Of a stretch of DNA of 64,000 nt, positions 45,661-56,221 are shown in pieces. Under the pieces are notes generated by a model, which was not told where the DNA came from, ran no database searches, and saw only the letters and a list, made by a program, of their open reading frames with translations. Every line of letters starts with the position of its first letter. The first letter of the stretch is position 1. The DNA is from Malaya genurostris (lineage: Eukaryota > Arthropoda > Insecta > Diptera > Culicidae), in NCBI RefSeq assembly GCF_030247185.1, contig NC_080571.1:255413771-255477770 (forward strand), written 5' to 3'. Both the position numbers and the translations under genes were made by a program.

Positions 45661-47102
45661 TGTGGTATCCTCAATTATGTGATATCCACATTGAGTATGA
45701 TTGGGTTAGCGTGTGGCGGTGAGTGACAGTGTGGAATAACGGGGGCATGCGTTTAGTCAAGGGCCGCGAACGAGTATCTAGAATATAAGTGGATATCTGC
45801 GGAAAGAAGAATATCACATTGGCGATCCTGCCATGATAAACTGAACTGGAGAATCTCAAATTCATTTTCATCGTAAGTGTGATTAAGACGATTTACAAAC
45901 GACGAGAAAGCCGAAAAAAGAAAGAACTATGGTAAGCATTTTTTCAAGTGTTTCAAAAACGAACCGTATTCAATCGTGAACAAATGTTTTAAACTTTTAT
46001 TTAGGCGACACGGACCGTAAATGGTCTGATCCAATTTGTCAATAAACAAACAAAAGAAATTTCTGTTTACAAACAGTACTGCTGAACTGTCAAAATGTGT
46101 TCATCCGAATGAGGTTAGCTGTGACGGTAAAAAACCTAATGGTTAATTGAAATGTCAACGAGATAGAGTAGCAGCTGATGTCCTTTGGATAACTTTCGGT
46201 ACCGAAAAACACACATGTTCATTCCGGATACAAAGAAAGTGGTATAAACTGCTTGCGTATACGTTACATACACGTAAAATTTATAAATTGATTAGAATAT
46301 GGCAACAGAGGCATTTTGTGCGAGAGTGATTTGGTTTTCGAAGCATGGCCGTGCTGGTGTTCAGTTATGTTAGTGTCTAGCGTTATGGAGTGCTTGAGGA
46401 TTCAAGTAACGTGTGCGAACGAAAGAGTTTCACACGCTGCTATTCGCACTCGTTCTTATGTTTGGTGCAATTTATCGAGAGGAGCGCAGGATGGTTGCTG
46501 TTATCATTCGGTGCTTCTAGAGCATGTACATAAGCTGTTTCTGCGCGGGGGTGCCATTTTCATACATATTATGGACAACCACAGATTCTATAAACCAATA
46601 TGCTACACATATTTTGTGCCACAGATCGCATTTTTTTTTCATGTGAAGAGTTTGCAACTTATTACAGAGAGCGTACGCAAGAATAAATATAATTTGGGTT
46701 CTGGTGTTGAGTTTTCTGCAGAAATTTTTGATTTTTTTTCTGGTAAAGCAGAAAAGGGTTGAAGGATTGAAGTATAAATGGAGGCAGATGTTGAAGACTG
46801 GCATTGACAGCTTATAAGACAGATAACCGCGGTTAGCCTCAATCAAAACCACGGTTATGTCTCTGTAGGTAGACTACAAATATATCTCGGTAATTACAAT
46901 TGTTAATAACTGATATTTATTATTACTGTTGTTGAGGGGGGGGAAGTGGTATCCTGAATTATGTGATATCCACATTGAGTATGATTGGGTTAGCGTGTGG
47001 CGGTGAGTGACAGTGCGGAATAACGGTGACATGCGTTGAGTCAAGGGTCGCGAACGAGTGTCTAGAATATAAGTGGATATCTGCGGAAAGGAGAATATCA
47101 CA
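45661..47102 (+). mobile_element. TRIM-like non-autonomous LTR retrotransposon (1442 bp)
   Basis: Direct repeats of about 156 bp, starting TGGTATCCT and ending TATCACA, lie at 45661-45818 and 46945-47102; by eye they differ at about eight positions (roughly 5%). A 5-bp duplication GTATA flanks the whole (45656-45660 and 47103-47107). A primer-binding-site-like TGGCGATCCTGCCA begins at 45820, and a purine tract, GAGGGGGGGGAAG, precedes the right repeat. The interior of about 1.1 kb has no gag or pol; the 148-codon frame at 46316-46762 shows no motif. It must be mobilised in trans. It lies in the presumed bdl intron. Confidence 0.8.
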
Positions 47103-47109
47103 GTATACA

Positions 47110-47800
47110 ATCAATTTTATAAGGACTTAAAGGCAATTTAATTTGCTGACAACACCAACAAAGTGCACTACGAGGAGCATAAAATCATCTAGTTCAACAT
47201 ACCGTTGCAAAAAGAGGATGGAAGTGTCATGGAAGTGCGTATGCATAATCTGCAATCCTCCGCAAGCGATGATTATGAGCATTATTATCGGTATCATTTC
47301 ACAGTAAAAATCATGTGGAGTGAATGTAGAAGGTCCCTATTACGGAAGTCACTTCAGAGATAAAAGTAATTACTTGGTTGAGCTTGACTTTAAGCGTTGA
47401 CATGAGTTTAGCTTGACTTTAAGCGTTTCTGTCACTGCAGTGATCACTACACTGTACATACATGATACTGGTAATAGGTCAAATCACGTTAAGTGACATG
47501 TGAGTGGAATGTAAATGAAAGTGGAAGTAACAAGAAACACTAATAAGAATCATTATTCATAGAATCTTGTCGTAGTAAAGAAAAACTTCAATTCAGAAAA
47601 CCGTGATAAGCGTATTTTAAATAGTTCAATTAAACCGTTCTTGCAATAAACTAAAAGCTTATAAGAATTTTCATTAATCTGGTAAAATTCATTTTATTTA
47701 GTGATTCAGTTTCAGTTTTTATAACAAAGCGTCGCAATCGTATCAGTTGTTTTTGCATTTTTTTTTTGCTAGAAAGGTGACGTTTATGGGGAGGTTTTAG
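47110..47800. other. No recognisable gene
   Basis: Presumed intronic or intergenic AT-rich sequence; nothing assigned. Confidence 0.3.
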
Positions 47801-47804
47801 ACTA

Positions 47805-48188
47805 TACTGCCCATACTTGCATATCAGTCCCATATGGAAAATCGGTATGTCGAGAAAAAGACAATTAAAATTTTATTTTCGAATTTTTTGATTTATTGCG
47901 CTACCTAATGCTAAATCATGGTATTATTACATGAAATATCGGTAATGCACCATTGCTATTCTAATATTGCAACAAATGAAATTATTGATATTTGCACTAA
48001 ATAGGACTGATATGCGGGTACTTTGCATATGGGACAGACATAAGTTGATATTTTTTTCACATTTCAATGAACAAACCATAAACTTTTATTGCAATTTCTG
48101 AGAGTATATTAAGGATAGATTGCATTCCTGAAGCTAACTCAATATTGACGAAAATCGATATGGGACTGATATGCGAGTATGGGCAGTA
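47805..48188. mobile_element. MITE with 31-bp inverted ends (384 bp)
   Basis: The left end TACTGCCCATACTTGCATAT and the inverted right end differ at one position over 31 bp (T/C at the 14th base), flanked by TA (47803-47804 and 48189-48190). No coding sequence. The TA target suggests mobilisation by a Tc1/mariner-type transposase. Confidence 0.82.
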
Positions 48189-48190
48189 TA

Positions 48191-48537
48191 TTACATAAGG
48201 AAAATCTTTCGGAAAAGTCGAGAAAATCAAGAAAAATGTTTTGTATGGAATAAGAAATTTTCCACTCAATGCATGCTAGATCTTCGATGATTGTTTGGCG
48301 CGTATCGAGCTATGCAATGCTGCTGCCCGGTGGAGAGCAAAAAATGAATACTAGATTATTAATAAAATCGTTTGGCGCCAAATGAGCAGATTTGTGCTCA
48401 AATTTTATTGAGCCTACTTGATTCACATGTTTCTCTAGTTCAAACCTAATGTTCCAAAGTATAGGCGAGAAATGAACAGCATACAGGTTTCCATTTTTCA
48501 GTATATCAATTGTGTTCAATACCGCCAAGTCGAGTTA
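48191..48537. other. No recognisable gene
   Basis: Short spacer between the MITE and the first DD41D copy; nothing assigned. Confidence 0.35.
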
Positions 48538-48539
48538 TA

Positions 48540-49464
48540 CAGGGTGATTTTTTAAGAGCTTGAGAACTTTTTTAAACAATAAAACGCATAAAATTTGCAA
48601 AATCTCATCGGTTCTTTATTTTAAACGTTAGATTGGTACATGACATTTACTTTTTGAAGATAATTTCATTTAAATGTTGACCGCGGCTGCGTCTTAGGTG
48701 GTCCATTCGGAAAATCCGCTTTTTTATCGACAAATTTTGTTCAGCGATGAGGCTCATTTCTGGTTGAATGGCTACGTAAATAAGCAAAATTGCCGCATTT
48801 GGAGTGAAGAGCAACCAGAAGCCGTTCAAGAACTGCCCATGCATCCCGAAAAATGCACTGTTTGGTGTGGTTTGTACGCTGGTGGAATCATTGGACCGTA
48901 TTTTTTCAAAGATGCTGTTGGACGCAACGTTACAGTGAATGGCGATCGCTATCGTTCGATGCTAACAAACTTTTTGTTGCCAAAAATGGAAGAACTGAAC
49001 TTGGTTGACATGTGGTTTCAACAAGATGGCGCTACATGCCACACAGCTCGCGATTCTATGGCCATTTTGAGAGAAAACTTCGGAGAACAATTCATCTCAA
49101 GAAATGGGCCGGTAAGTTGGCCACCAAGATCATGCGATTTGACGCCTTTAGACTATTTTTTGTGGGGCTACGTCAAGTCTAAAGTCTACAGAAATAAGCC
49201 AGTAACTATTCCAGCTTTGGAAGACAACATTTCCGAAGAAATTCGGGCTATTCCGGCCGAAATGCTCGAAAAAGTTGCCCAAAATTGGACTTTCCGAATG
49301 GACCACCTAAGACGCAGCCGCGGTCAACATTTAAATGAAATTATCTTCAAAAAGTAAATGTCATGTACCAATCTAACGTTTAAAATAAAGAACCGATGAG
49401 ATTTTGCAAATTTTATGCGTTTTATTGTTTAAAAAAGTTCTCAAGCTCTTAAAAAATCACCCTG
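48540..49464 (+). mobile_element. DD41D transposon derivative with 174-bp inverted repeats, copy 1 (925 bp)
   Basis: Ends at CAGGGTGATTTTTTAAGAGC and its inverse, with TA at 48538-48539 and 49465-49466. The inverted repeats (48540-48713 and 49291-49464) are identical over 174 bp as read by eye. The right one contains the last 22 codons of the transposase frame, so the left one is an inverted duplicate of coding 3' sequence that has replaced the true 5' half of the element. Confidence 0.92.
48698..49357 (+). CDS. DD41D transposase, catalytic domain only (5' truncated), copy 1
   Basis: An uninterrupted 219-codon frame begins right after an in-frame TAG inside the left inverted repeat and ends at TAA. 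The first sense codon is GTG and there is no ATG near it. It contains FSDEAHFWLNG (first Asp), WFQQDGATCHTA (second Asp) and CDLTPLDYFLWGY; 41 residues separate the second and third Asp, the spacing of the DD41D (rosa-type) group of IS630-Tc1-mariner. The N-terminal helix-turn-helix DNA-binding half is missing. Insect databases often label relatives Tc3-like. Without a start codon or DNA-binding domain it should be inactive alone, although the catalytic frame is fully open. Confidence 0.85.
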   Translation: MVHSENPLFYRQILFSDEAHFWLNGYVNKQNCRIWSEEQPEAVQELPMHPEKCTVWCGLYAGGIIGPYFFKDAVGRNVTVNGDRYRSMLTNFLLPKMEELNLVDMWFQQDGATCHTARDSMAILRENFGEQFISRNGPVSWPPRSCDLTPLDYFLWGYVKSKVYRNKPVTIPALEDNISEEIRAIPAEMLEKVAQNWTFRMDHLRRSRGQHLNEIIFKK

Positions 49465-49475
49465 TATAACAACTA

Positions 49476-50539
49476 AAGACTGTCCCAGAAAGTAGAAAGA
49501 TTAAGTGAAAAAGCCGTTCGAAATACAATCAGTAAGTTTGGTGAGGATAACACCTTCGAGGATAAACCGAAAACGGGTCGAAAAAAAGGTCCTGCTAACC
49601 CTCAGTTGGATAAACGTATACTGAAGGCGTTCGAGCAAAAAAGAGGGTTTCAGTTCGGGATGTGGCCAAAAAAGTGGGCACTTCGAAGTCAAATGTTCTT
49701 CGTGCTAAAGAACGTTTGAATCTTCGAACCTATAAGAAGCAGAAACAACCAAAACGTAGTCCGAAACAAGAAGCATCGATCAGGCTGAGGGTTCGAAAGC
49801 TGTACAATACGATTCTTGCTGGAAATTTGAACTGCATAATCATGGACAACGAAACCTACGCGAAACTCGATTACAAAGCCTTGTCAGGACCACAATATTA
49901 TACACCATCTGGAACGAGTCCGAGACATCGATTGAAATCGAAAAATTTGGTAAGAAAGCTATGGTCTGGCAAGTAATTTGTAGCTGCGGTAAGATTTCGA
50001 AACCCTTTATCACCACTGCTTTAATGAACAGCGAAATATACATCAAGGAATGTTTACAAAAACGACTTCTACTCATGATTCAAAGCCACAAGGATCCTGT
50101 TGTCTTCTGGCTACATCTTGCTACTTGCCACTACTAGAAATCATCGGTAGAATGGTATACTACCAAAAATGTCACTTTCGTCCCAAAAGACATGAATCCA
50201 CCAAATTACCCACAACTTCGACCAATTGAGGAATTTTGGGCATTAACGAAGGCACATCTTAGGAAACATGTCTCGGCAGCCGAAACCATTCAACAGTTCG
50301 AAAAAGATTGGAAAAAGGTGTCAAAACTTGTCGCCAAGAAGTCTGTACGGAATTTAATGAGGAACGTTCGCAAGAAGGTGCGCCAGCTAGTCTACAATGA
50401 CTAAGTAGCAAATGTTGAGAATAATATTCTGTTGTTGTAGTCTACTATTATCAGTATATCGAATAAAATTTGAATATCTAACTCTTGTGAATTATTTGCA
50501 GCGAAATCAAAGTGCGTCCATACTTTCTTTGACAGTCTT
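49476..50539 (+). mobile_element. DD37E transposon, internally deleted (1064 bp)
   Basis: The left end AAGACTGTCCCAGAAAGTA and the inverted right end (AAGACTGTCAAAGAAAGTA) are flanked by TA at 49474-49475 and 50540-50541. It starts only 9 bp after the neighbouring DD41D element. The right side keeps the outer sequence GTATGGACGCACTTTGATTT, whereas the left side jumps from the end directly into transposase sequence, showing a deletion of the 5' untranslated and first coding part. Confidence 0.88.
49495..50404 (+). pseudogene. DD37E transposase, disrupted
   Basis: Blocks in order: LSEKAVRNTISKFGED (first helix-turn-helix, start lost), DVAKKVGTSKSNVLRAKERL (second HTH), RKLYNTILAGNLNCIIMDNE (first Asp region), a frame change near 49915, VICSCG/FITTALMNSEIYIKEC, then FWLHLATCHY where relatives have FWPDLA, so the second catalytic Asp is replaced by His. 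It ends with NPPNYPQLRPIEEFWALTK and a C-terminal basic tail at 50404. Spacing from that position to the Glu is 37. Truncation, frameshift and the His make it inactive. Confidence 0.87.
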
Positions 50540-50541
50540 TA

Positions 50542-51108
50542 TAAGAAAAAAAAGTTATTTACCAGAGAGATTATTTTATGATTCGTTTTTTTTTCTTTAA
50601 ATTCCTGAAATGTAAATCTCTATCATCCCGATGAATGTAAATATTACTATCACAATGTGCTGATATTTCATTCAGAGACAACAGGAATAAGGTGTGCAAA
50701 TGGCAAAGTCAAATTGTCACCATTAACTTAAAAACCAAAACTATTCAGCTCTCAAACTTAAACTCAAAATCGAGCAATTGGCAAAATAATATGGCGACTC
50801 TACTAATGAGATGACTATTGGTACAATCGCCCAACTACTTCCAAATATTGCTCCTTTCAGGTAAATACAAATTGCTACTTTCAGGTATACAATTGTTGAT
50901 TTATTTTGACAGAACATGATAAATAAGAGTACCCACTGTGTGTGATAAAACAACTTTCACCATTCTACGACGAGCAATCATGACCACGCTTTTCTGAAAC
51001 TGACTCCTACATAGGTCGTTCGATTGTTTTCATTTTGTCAGTGCTCGAAATAATTTCCATCCAAAGATATTTTTTGAGCGGCATGAAGTTTGCCAAGAAA
51101 GCTGCAGG
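50542..51108. other. No recognisable gene
   Basis: Nothing assigned between the DD37E element and the 21-bp minisatellite. Confidence 0.35.
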
Positions 51109-51109
51109 T

Positions 51110-51214
51110 TCAGAAAAAATGGGAGCAAGAGCGGAAAGTACAAGAACAAGTGCAGAAACTACAGGAACAGGTGCAGAAAGTACAGCAATAAGTACAGAAA
51201 GAACAGAAGCACAG
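51110..51214 (+). repeat. 21-bp minisatellite, five units
   Basis: Units of the form GCAGAAAGTACAGGAACAAG+T start at about 51110, 51131, 51152, 51173 and 51194. Being 7 codons long, they keep a 73-codon frame open (51035-51256), encoding repeats such as AESTRTS, AETTGTG and AESTAIS. I see no other sign of a gene. Confidence 0.75.
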
Positions 51215-51376
51215 AAAAAAGTTGAATGTCAAAAGTTTAATAGCAAATGTCATTGAGAGAACAATTTGGACTGGTAAATTGAAAGGTGAAAAATTTTTAT
51301 TCTACGCATTCCAAAAATACCCACTGATACGTTATTTGCATTTAAACGTCAATTCCTAATTCGTTTGGTTTTTGTA

Positions 51377-52301
51377 CAGGGTGATTTTTTAAGAGCTTGA
51401 GAACTTTTTTAAACAATAAAACGCATAAAATTTGCAAAATCTCATCGGTTCTTTATTTTAAACGTTAGATTGGTACATGACATTTACTTTTTGAAGATAA
51501 TTTCATTTAAATGTTGACCGCGGCTGCGTCTTAGGTGGTCCATTCGGAAAATCCGCTTTTTTATCGACAAATTTTGTTCAGCGATGAGGCTCATTTCTGG
51601 TTGAATGGCTACGTAAATAAGCAAAATTGCCGCATTTGGAGTGAAGAGCAACCAGAAGCCGTTCAAGAACTGCCCATGCATCCCGAAAAATGCACTGTTT
51701 GGTGTGGTTTGTACGCTGGTGGAATCATTGGACCGTATTTTTTCAAAGATGCTGTTGGACGCAACGTTACAGTGAATGGCGATCGCTATCGTTCGATGCT
51801 AACAAACTTTTTGTTGCCAAAAATGGAAGAACTGAACTTGGTTGACATGTGGTTTCAACAAGATGGCGCTACATGCCACACAGCTCGCGATTCTATGGCC
51901 ATTTTGAGGGAAAACTTCGGAGAACAATTCATCTCAAGAAATGGACCGGTAAGTTGGCCACCAAGATCATGCGATTTGACGCCTTTAGACTATTTTTTGT
52001 GGGGCTACGTCAAGTCTAAAGTCTACAGAAATAAGCCAGTAACTATTCCAGCTTTGGAAGACAACATTTCCGAAGAAATTCGGGCTATTCCGGCCGAAAT
52101 GCTCGAAAAAGTTGCCCAAAATTGGACTTTCCGAATGGACCACCTAAGACGCAGCCGCGGTCAACATTTAAATGAAATTATCTTCAAAAAGTAAATGTCA
52201 TGTACCAATCTAACGTTTAAAATAAAGAACCGATGAGATTTTGCAAATTTTATGCGTTTTATTGTTTAAAAAAGTTCTCAAGCTCTTAAAAAATCACCCT
52301 G
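51377..52301 (+). mobile_element. DD41D transposon derivative, copy 2 (925 bp)
   Basis: Same length, ends and 174-bp inverted repeats as 48540-49464, with TA at 51375-51376 and 52302-52303. By eye only two substitutions separate the copies (near 49070/51907 and 49108/51945), so one was copied very recently or the two share a local duplication. The flanks differ, favouring transposition. Confidence 0.92.
51535..52194 (+). CDS. DD41D transposase, catalytic domain only (5' truncated), copy 2
   Basis: It encodes the same 219 residues as 48698-49357; both nucleotide differences are silent (AGA/AGG and GGG/GGA). The frame opens after a TAG in the left inverted repeat and has no ATG start. Catalytic D, D, D are present and the DNA-binding half is absent. 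Confidence 0.85.
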   Translation: MVHSENPLFYRQILFSDEAHFWLNGYVNKQNCRIWSEEQPEAVQELPMHPEKCTVWCGLYAGGIIGPYFFKDAVGRNVTVNGDRYRSMLTNFLLPKMEELNLVDMWFQQDGATCHTARDSMAILRENFGEQFISRNGPVSWPPRSCDLTPLDYFLWGYVKSKVYRNKPVTIPALEDNISEEIRAIPAEMLEKVAQNWTFRMDHLRRSRGQHLNEIIFKK

Positions 52302-52303
52302 TA

Positions 52304-52780
52304 TATGGAAAATTTTATGTTTCGGCGTGTCGCGTGTCGGCTACCAATGGTTTTATATTTTTTTACTGAAAATGGGAAACTAAAAAAATATTGTTTATAA
52401 TAGAGTAGCTATTTCCAAATCCGTTTATTTTTTATACTTAATCTTAAATTATTGCGCTACAAAGTGTGCAGGGGTCAGCCAGTATATTGTTAAAAACCTG
52501 TTTTATCTGCCTAGTACTCAAGTAACATTTTAAACAATAGTAAATACCTGTAGCTGTCTTCAATGCTGCATCATAAATCTTGCATTAAAACTTTAAACTC
52601 TGTGAAAGCCTACTGAAAACCTATACAAGAGGATGTTACTGCCAAGTGGTCCATTTTTAATAAGGTTGATATAGCAAAGTGCGTTTGTTGTTAGTCCGGA
52701 TAGAAGGTTTTATTTTGGGAATTTTTACGACTTTTGTTTCGCTTGTTTGAGTGTTGGTAAAATTTTTAACACACTTTACC
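52304..52780. other. No recognisable gene
   Basis: AT-rich spacer; nothing assigned. Confidence 0.3.
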
Positions 52781-52824
52781 TTATTGTTCTGGAACCGGAA
52801 GTCGGATCCAAATGAAATTCAGTA

Positions 52825-53281
52825 CACTGGGGTCTTTTTTACGCGTTTTTTATGTGGTTTCTTTTTACGCGGATTTCCGAAGCTACGCAATTTTTATTGT
52901 TTTGTCGAGGATTTCCCAAATTACGCGGTTTTATTGTTTTGTCTTAGAAATGCATGGAATTTCGACATCTGGTGTTATCCCGAATTTTCTTTTGAAGTCA
53001 ACTCTTTGACACTTAAAAATTTTCGATTGTTTTAAAAAAAATGTTCAGATTCCGAACATTCCGAAGTTACGCGGTCTTAAATTCGATAGTCCCAAAGTAG
53101 ATTTTCACCAAAATATTTTTTTGAGATTACACCAGATCTGGACGTTCTAAGATATTTGGCATTTCTAAGATATTTGACATTAAAAATTATTTCTTCAGTT
53201 TTGAGGTTTTTTTTGCGCGTATTTTTTTTTGCACGGTTTTTTTACGCGGTACGTATCCCCGCATATAAAAAGACGTCAGTG
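52825..53281. mobile_element. TTTACGCG-iteron element (457 bp)
   Basis: Left CACTGGGGTCTTTTTTACGC and inverted right CACTGACGTCTTTTTATATG, with TA at 52823-52824 and 53282-53283. The interior repeats TTTTTACGCGG, AATTACGCGG and similar. It is inserted in a unit of the 150-bp repeat, whose phrase (AAATTCAG ... GAACCATAAGACC) resumes on the other side. Confidence 0.78.
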
Positions 53282-53329
53282 TAGATTTGCATAGAACCAT
53301 AAGACCATTCATTCGAGTCTAAGTCTATA

Positions 53330-53765
53330 AAAATCTCTGAGAAAAGTGAGTAAGTTATATGAAATTGAATTTTTCACACTAATCACCCTGTAATTCCGGA
53401 ACTGGTAGTCGCATAAAGATGAAATTTAGGAAGTTTTTATGAGACTACAAGACCTTTCATTTGAATTTGGTTTCGTGAAAATCGGTGCAGTCATCTTCGT
53501 GAAAAGTTAGCACACATATTTTCATGTTTTTTACATTTTACCCAATAATTCCAAAAGCGGAAGTCAGATAAAAACAAAATTCAAGAATTTTGTATGGGAT
53601 TACGAGACCTTTCATTTTAATCTACGTTTGTGAAAATCGGCTAAGCCAGCTCCGAGAAAAGTAGGTGCACTTATGTTTTTGCACATTTTACCCCATAATT
53701 TCGGAACCGGAAATTGGACTCAAACAATATTCAGGAATTTTGTATGGGACCAAAAATAGTTTTTC
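53330..53765 (+). repeat. 150-155-bp tandem repeat (dispersed family)
   Basis: TAATTCCGGAAC-type cores occur at 53391, 53546 and 53696 (periods 155 and 150), each followed by AAATTCAGGAATTTTGTATG, GAGACCTTTCATTT and GTGAAAATCGG variants. A further unit at about 52787 is interrupted by the element at 52825. Related units lie at 5490-5620, 6600-6800, 27490-27600, 28490-28600 and 63395-63485. No coding. Confidence 0.8.
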
Positions 53766-53774
53766 CCATGTAAC

Positions 53775-55795
53775 GCTGCGAGGGTACTACGAAATTTCAA
53801 ATTTTCTCGTTTTTCAAACTCTTTAAAACTCCAGCGTTATTGTACATTTACGTGTCAGTCGTGTAAACTTCATCATTTCTTTACGTGTTGGTTGAATAAA
53901 GCCTGAAGTAGCCTCTTTTTGTTTTTCGATCTTTTAAGATGGCTTTTATCGTATCAAAGAACGCTCACTAGCAACTCTTCACACGATTCAATCGGTTCCA
54001 TGTAAGAGAGACGGATATCATCGCAGCAACAAAAAACCGGCGTGGTTCATTTAACATAGAATAGACACCAGTGCGAGAGCGAATTTTCAGACCTGCCTGA
54101 GAATCAAAGGTTGGCTCGCTGCTGTGGCGATTCTCCCTGAAGCAACAAACGGTCGCTTACTCTCGTTTCGCGATCCTATTCTGTATGGGCTGTGGGTAAT
54201 TGCGATAGAATCATTTTACTATTGCCGCTTATTCTAACTATGTGCATATAACCTTTGTATAAGTTGTTTCTATGAGAATGTATGTGAATGCTCCACACAA
54301 GGGTTTAGAAATATTGCAACCTAGTATGAGAATCATCAAGTCGAATCATCCACTTTGGCTTTCCATACCCAATACAGACGAAAAGTATACGTTGGTTAAC
54401 TGCGGTTGATGGATATTTTTTTTTCAGAGGGTCAATAATTTAAATTTGAATCACAGTGATGATGAAAGTGGTTATATAACTCGTGCGGAGGTTTCGAAAT
54501 TCGTGACTAATTGTGAATTGTAAGGAGGGGGTGTCAATTTTTTATAAAACGTAACATACTGTCATATACTGTTTTCTGGAAAAGTGAACCATGAATTAAA
54601 ATATTATGCCAGAAACTCATTCGGCCACTGTCACAATAACCTTGTTTCTGATCTATGTGCTTTCGTTGAGCAACACAATGATGACATTTCAGTTGATTAA
54701 TACCGTTAAGTTTCCCGGTAAATCTCTCTGTCAGGTACTGCCGAAAGCATTCCTATCCATCTGAATGCAGACTCCAAATGAATGAACACATTAATGCATG
54801 CATACACATTTATGCAAGGGCTCTTACGTAATATAAAACTGTTCATCTGGTAGAACGGGTGCATGTTGAAACAGCATGCACAATCAGAAATCTGCTCAAA
54901 CCATACTGTCCGATGATGTTATGCCCGTCAAAACCGTGTAATTTATGCACGGAATGCCATTGTCAGTTACGCGTTGAATATTCACTCAACAAACCAGCAC
55001 GCTTGTTCTAACGATAGTTGGGAAATTGACCATAATGTCATTGTCGCATTTGTCTACTGCAAACAGTTGTATGATTCTATGAACCTCGGGTGGTTTCACC
55101 ATTTCGAGCAATAAATCTTTCGAAGCATATTTGCACCATTTTCTAAGCGATCCTGAGCGTTGTATGGTTTGATTCAAGAAACCATTTTCGTGTTTGAAGT
55201 GTGTACTAGCTCTAATTTTCTATTTATTTTGAACTAATTTAAAATAATTTCGCAAGATACTACACATTACAGTTAACCTTATTCAAAACCCAATGTTAAT
55301 CAATTTAGTTTTAAATGTACGATAGAGTACTTATTATATAAAAGTGCAAATAACTGGACAATTCAAACATCGTTCTAGGAATTTGTTTTACAGAGTCAAT
55401 ATTGTGGATGACGCACTTTTCTCTTAATTTTTTGCAACTTCCCCACCTTTCAAATAACACCCCCTCCCCCTCCCATCAAACCAACCACCACCCTCCCTTG
55501 AACTCTACCTCCTTTTGAGCCCCCCTTGAATAACTCCTACGCACGGGCCTGGAGTTTTCATTAATTTTGAGGTTTGAAGATGAGATGAAGAGGTTTTATG
55601 TTTGCTAGAGACAGAATTGAAAGTTTGATTATAGCTTCCTTCCATTATCCAAAAATAAAAGAAAGAAAAAGTTAATGAAATACCATTCCATACTGTCCCT
55701 AAATATTTGAATAACTGTGTTCATTCTTAATATTCCGATTTCTAATGTTAGTACATCACTCCCCCCTTTTTGACATTATGTACCGCTAAGATGTT
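53775..55795. other. No recognisable gene
   Basis: Mixed composition with a C-rich stretch at 55440-55545 (runs of CCCCCTCCC). Short frames only; no motif identified. Confidence 0.3.
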
Positions 55796-56221
55796 TAAAG
55801 ACTGTCCCAGAAAGTATGGACGCACTTTGATTTCGCTGTAAATAATTCACAAGTGTTAGATATTCAAATTTTATTCGATATACTGATAATATTAGACTAC
55901 AAAAACGGAATAGTATTCTCAACATTTGCTACTTAGTCATTGTAGACTAGCTGGCGCACCTTCTTGCGAACGTTTCTCATTTAATTCCGTACAGACTTCT
56001 TGGCGACAAGTTTTGACACTTTTTTCCAATCTTTTTCGAACTATTGAATGGTTTGTGGGCAATTTGGTGGATTCATGTCTTTTGGGACGAAAGTGACAAG
56101 TATACCTTTCTTCCGTTGATTTCGAGTAGTGGCAAGAAGCAAGATCTGACCAGAAGACAACAGGATCCTTGTGGCTTCGAATCATGGGTAGAAGTCGTTT
56201 TTGTAAACATTCCTTGATGTA

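Noticed and set aside
46316..46762. 148-codon frame within the TRIM-like element as a gag gene
   Set aside because: No zinc knuckle, capsid-like or protease motif; composition like the surrounding non-coding interior.
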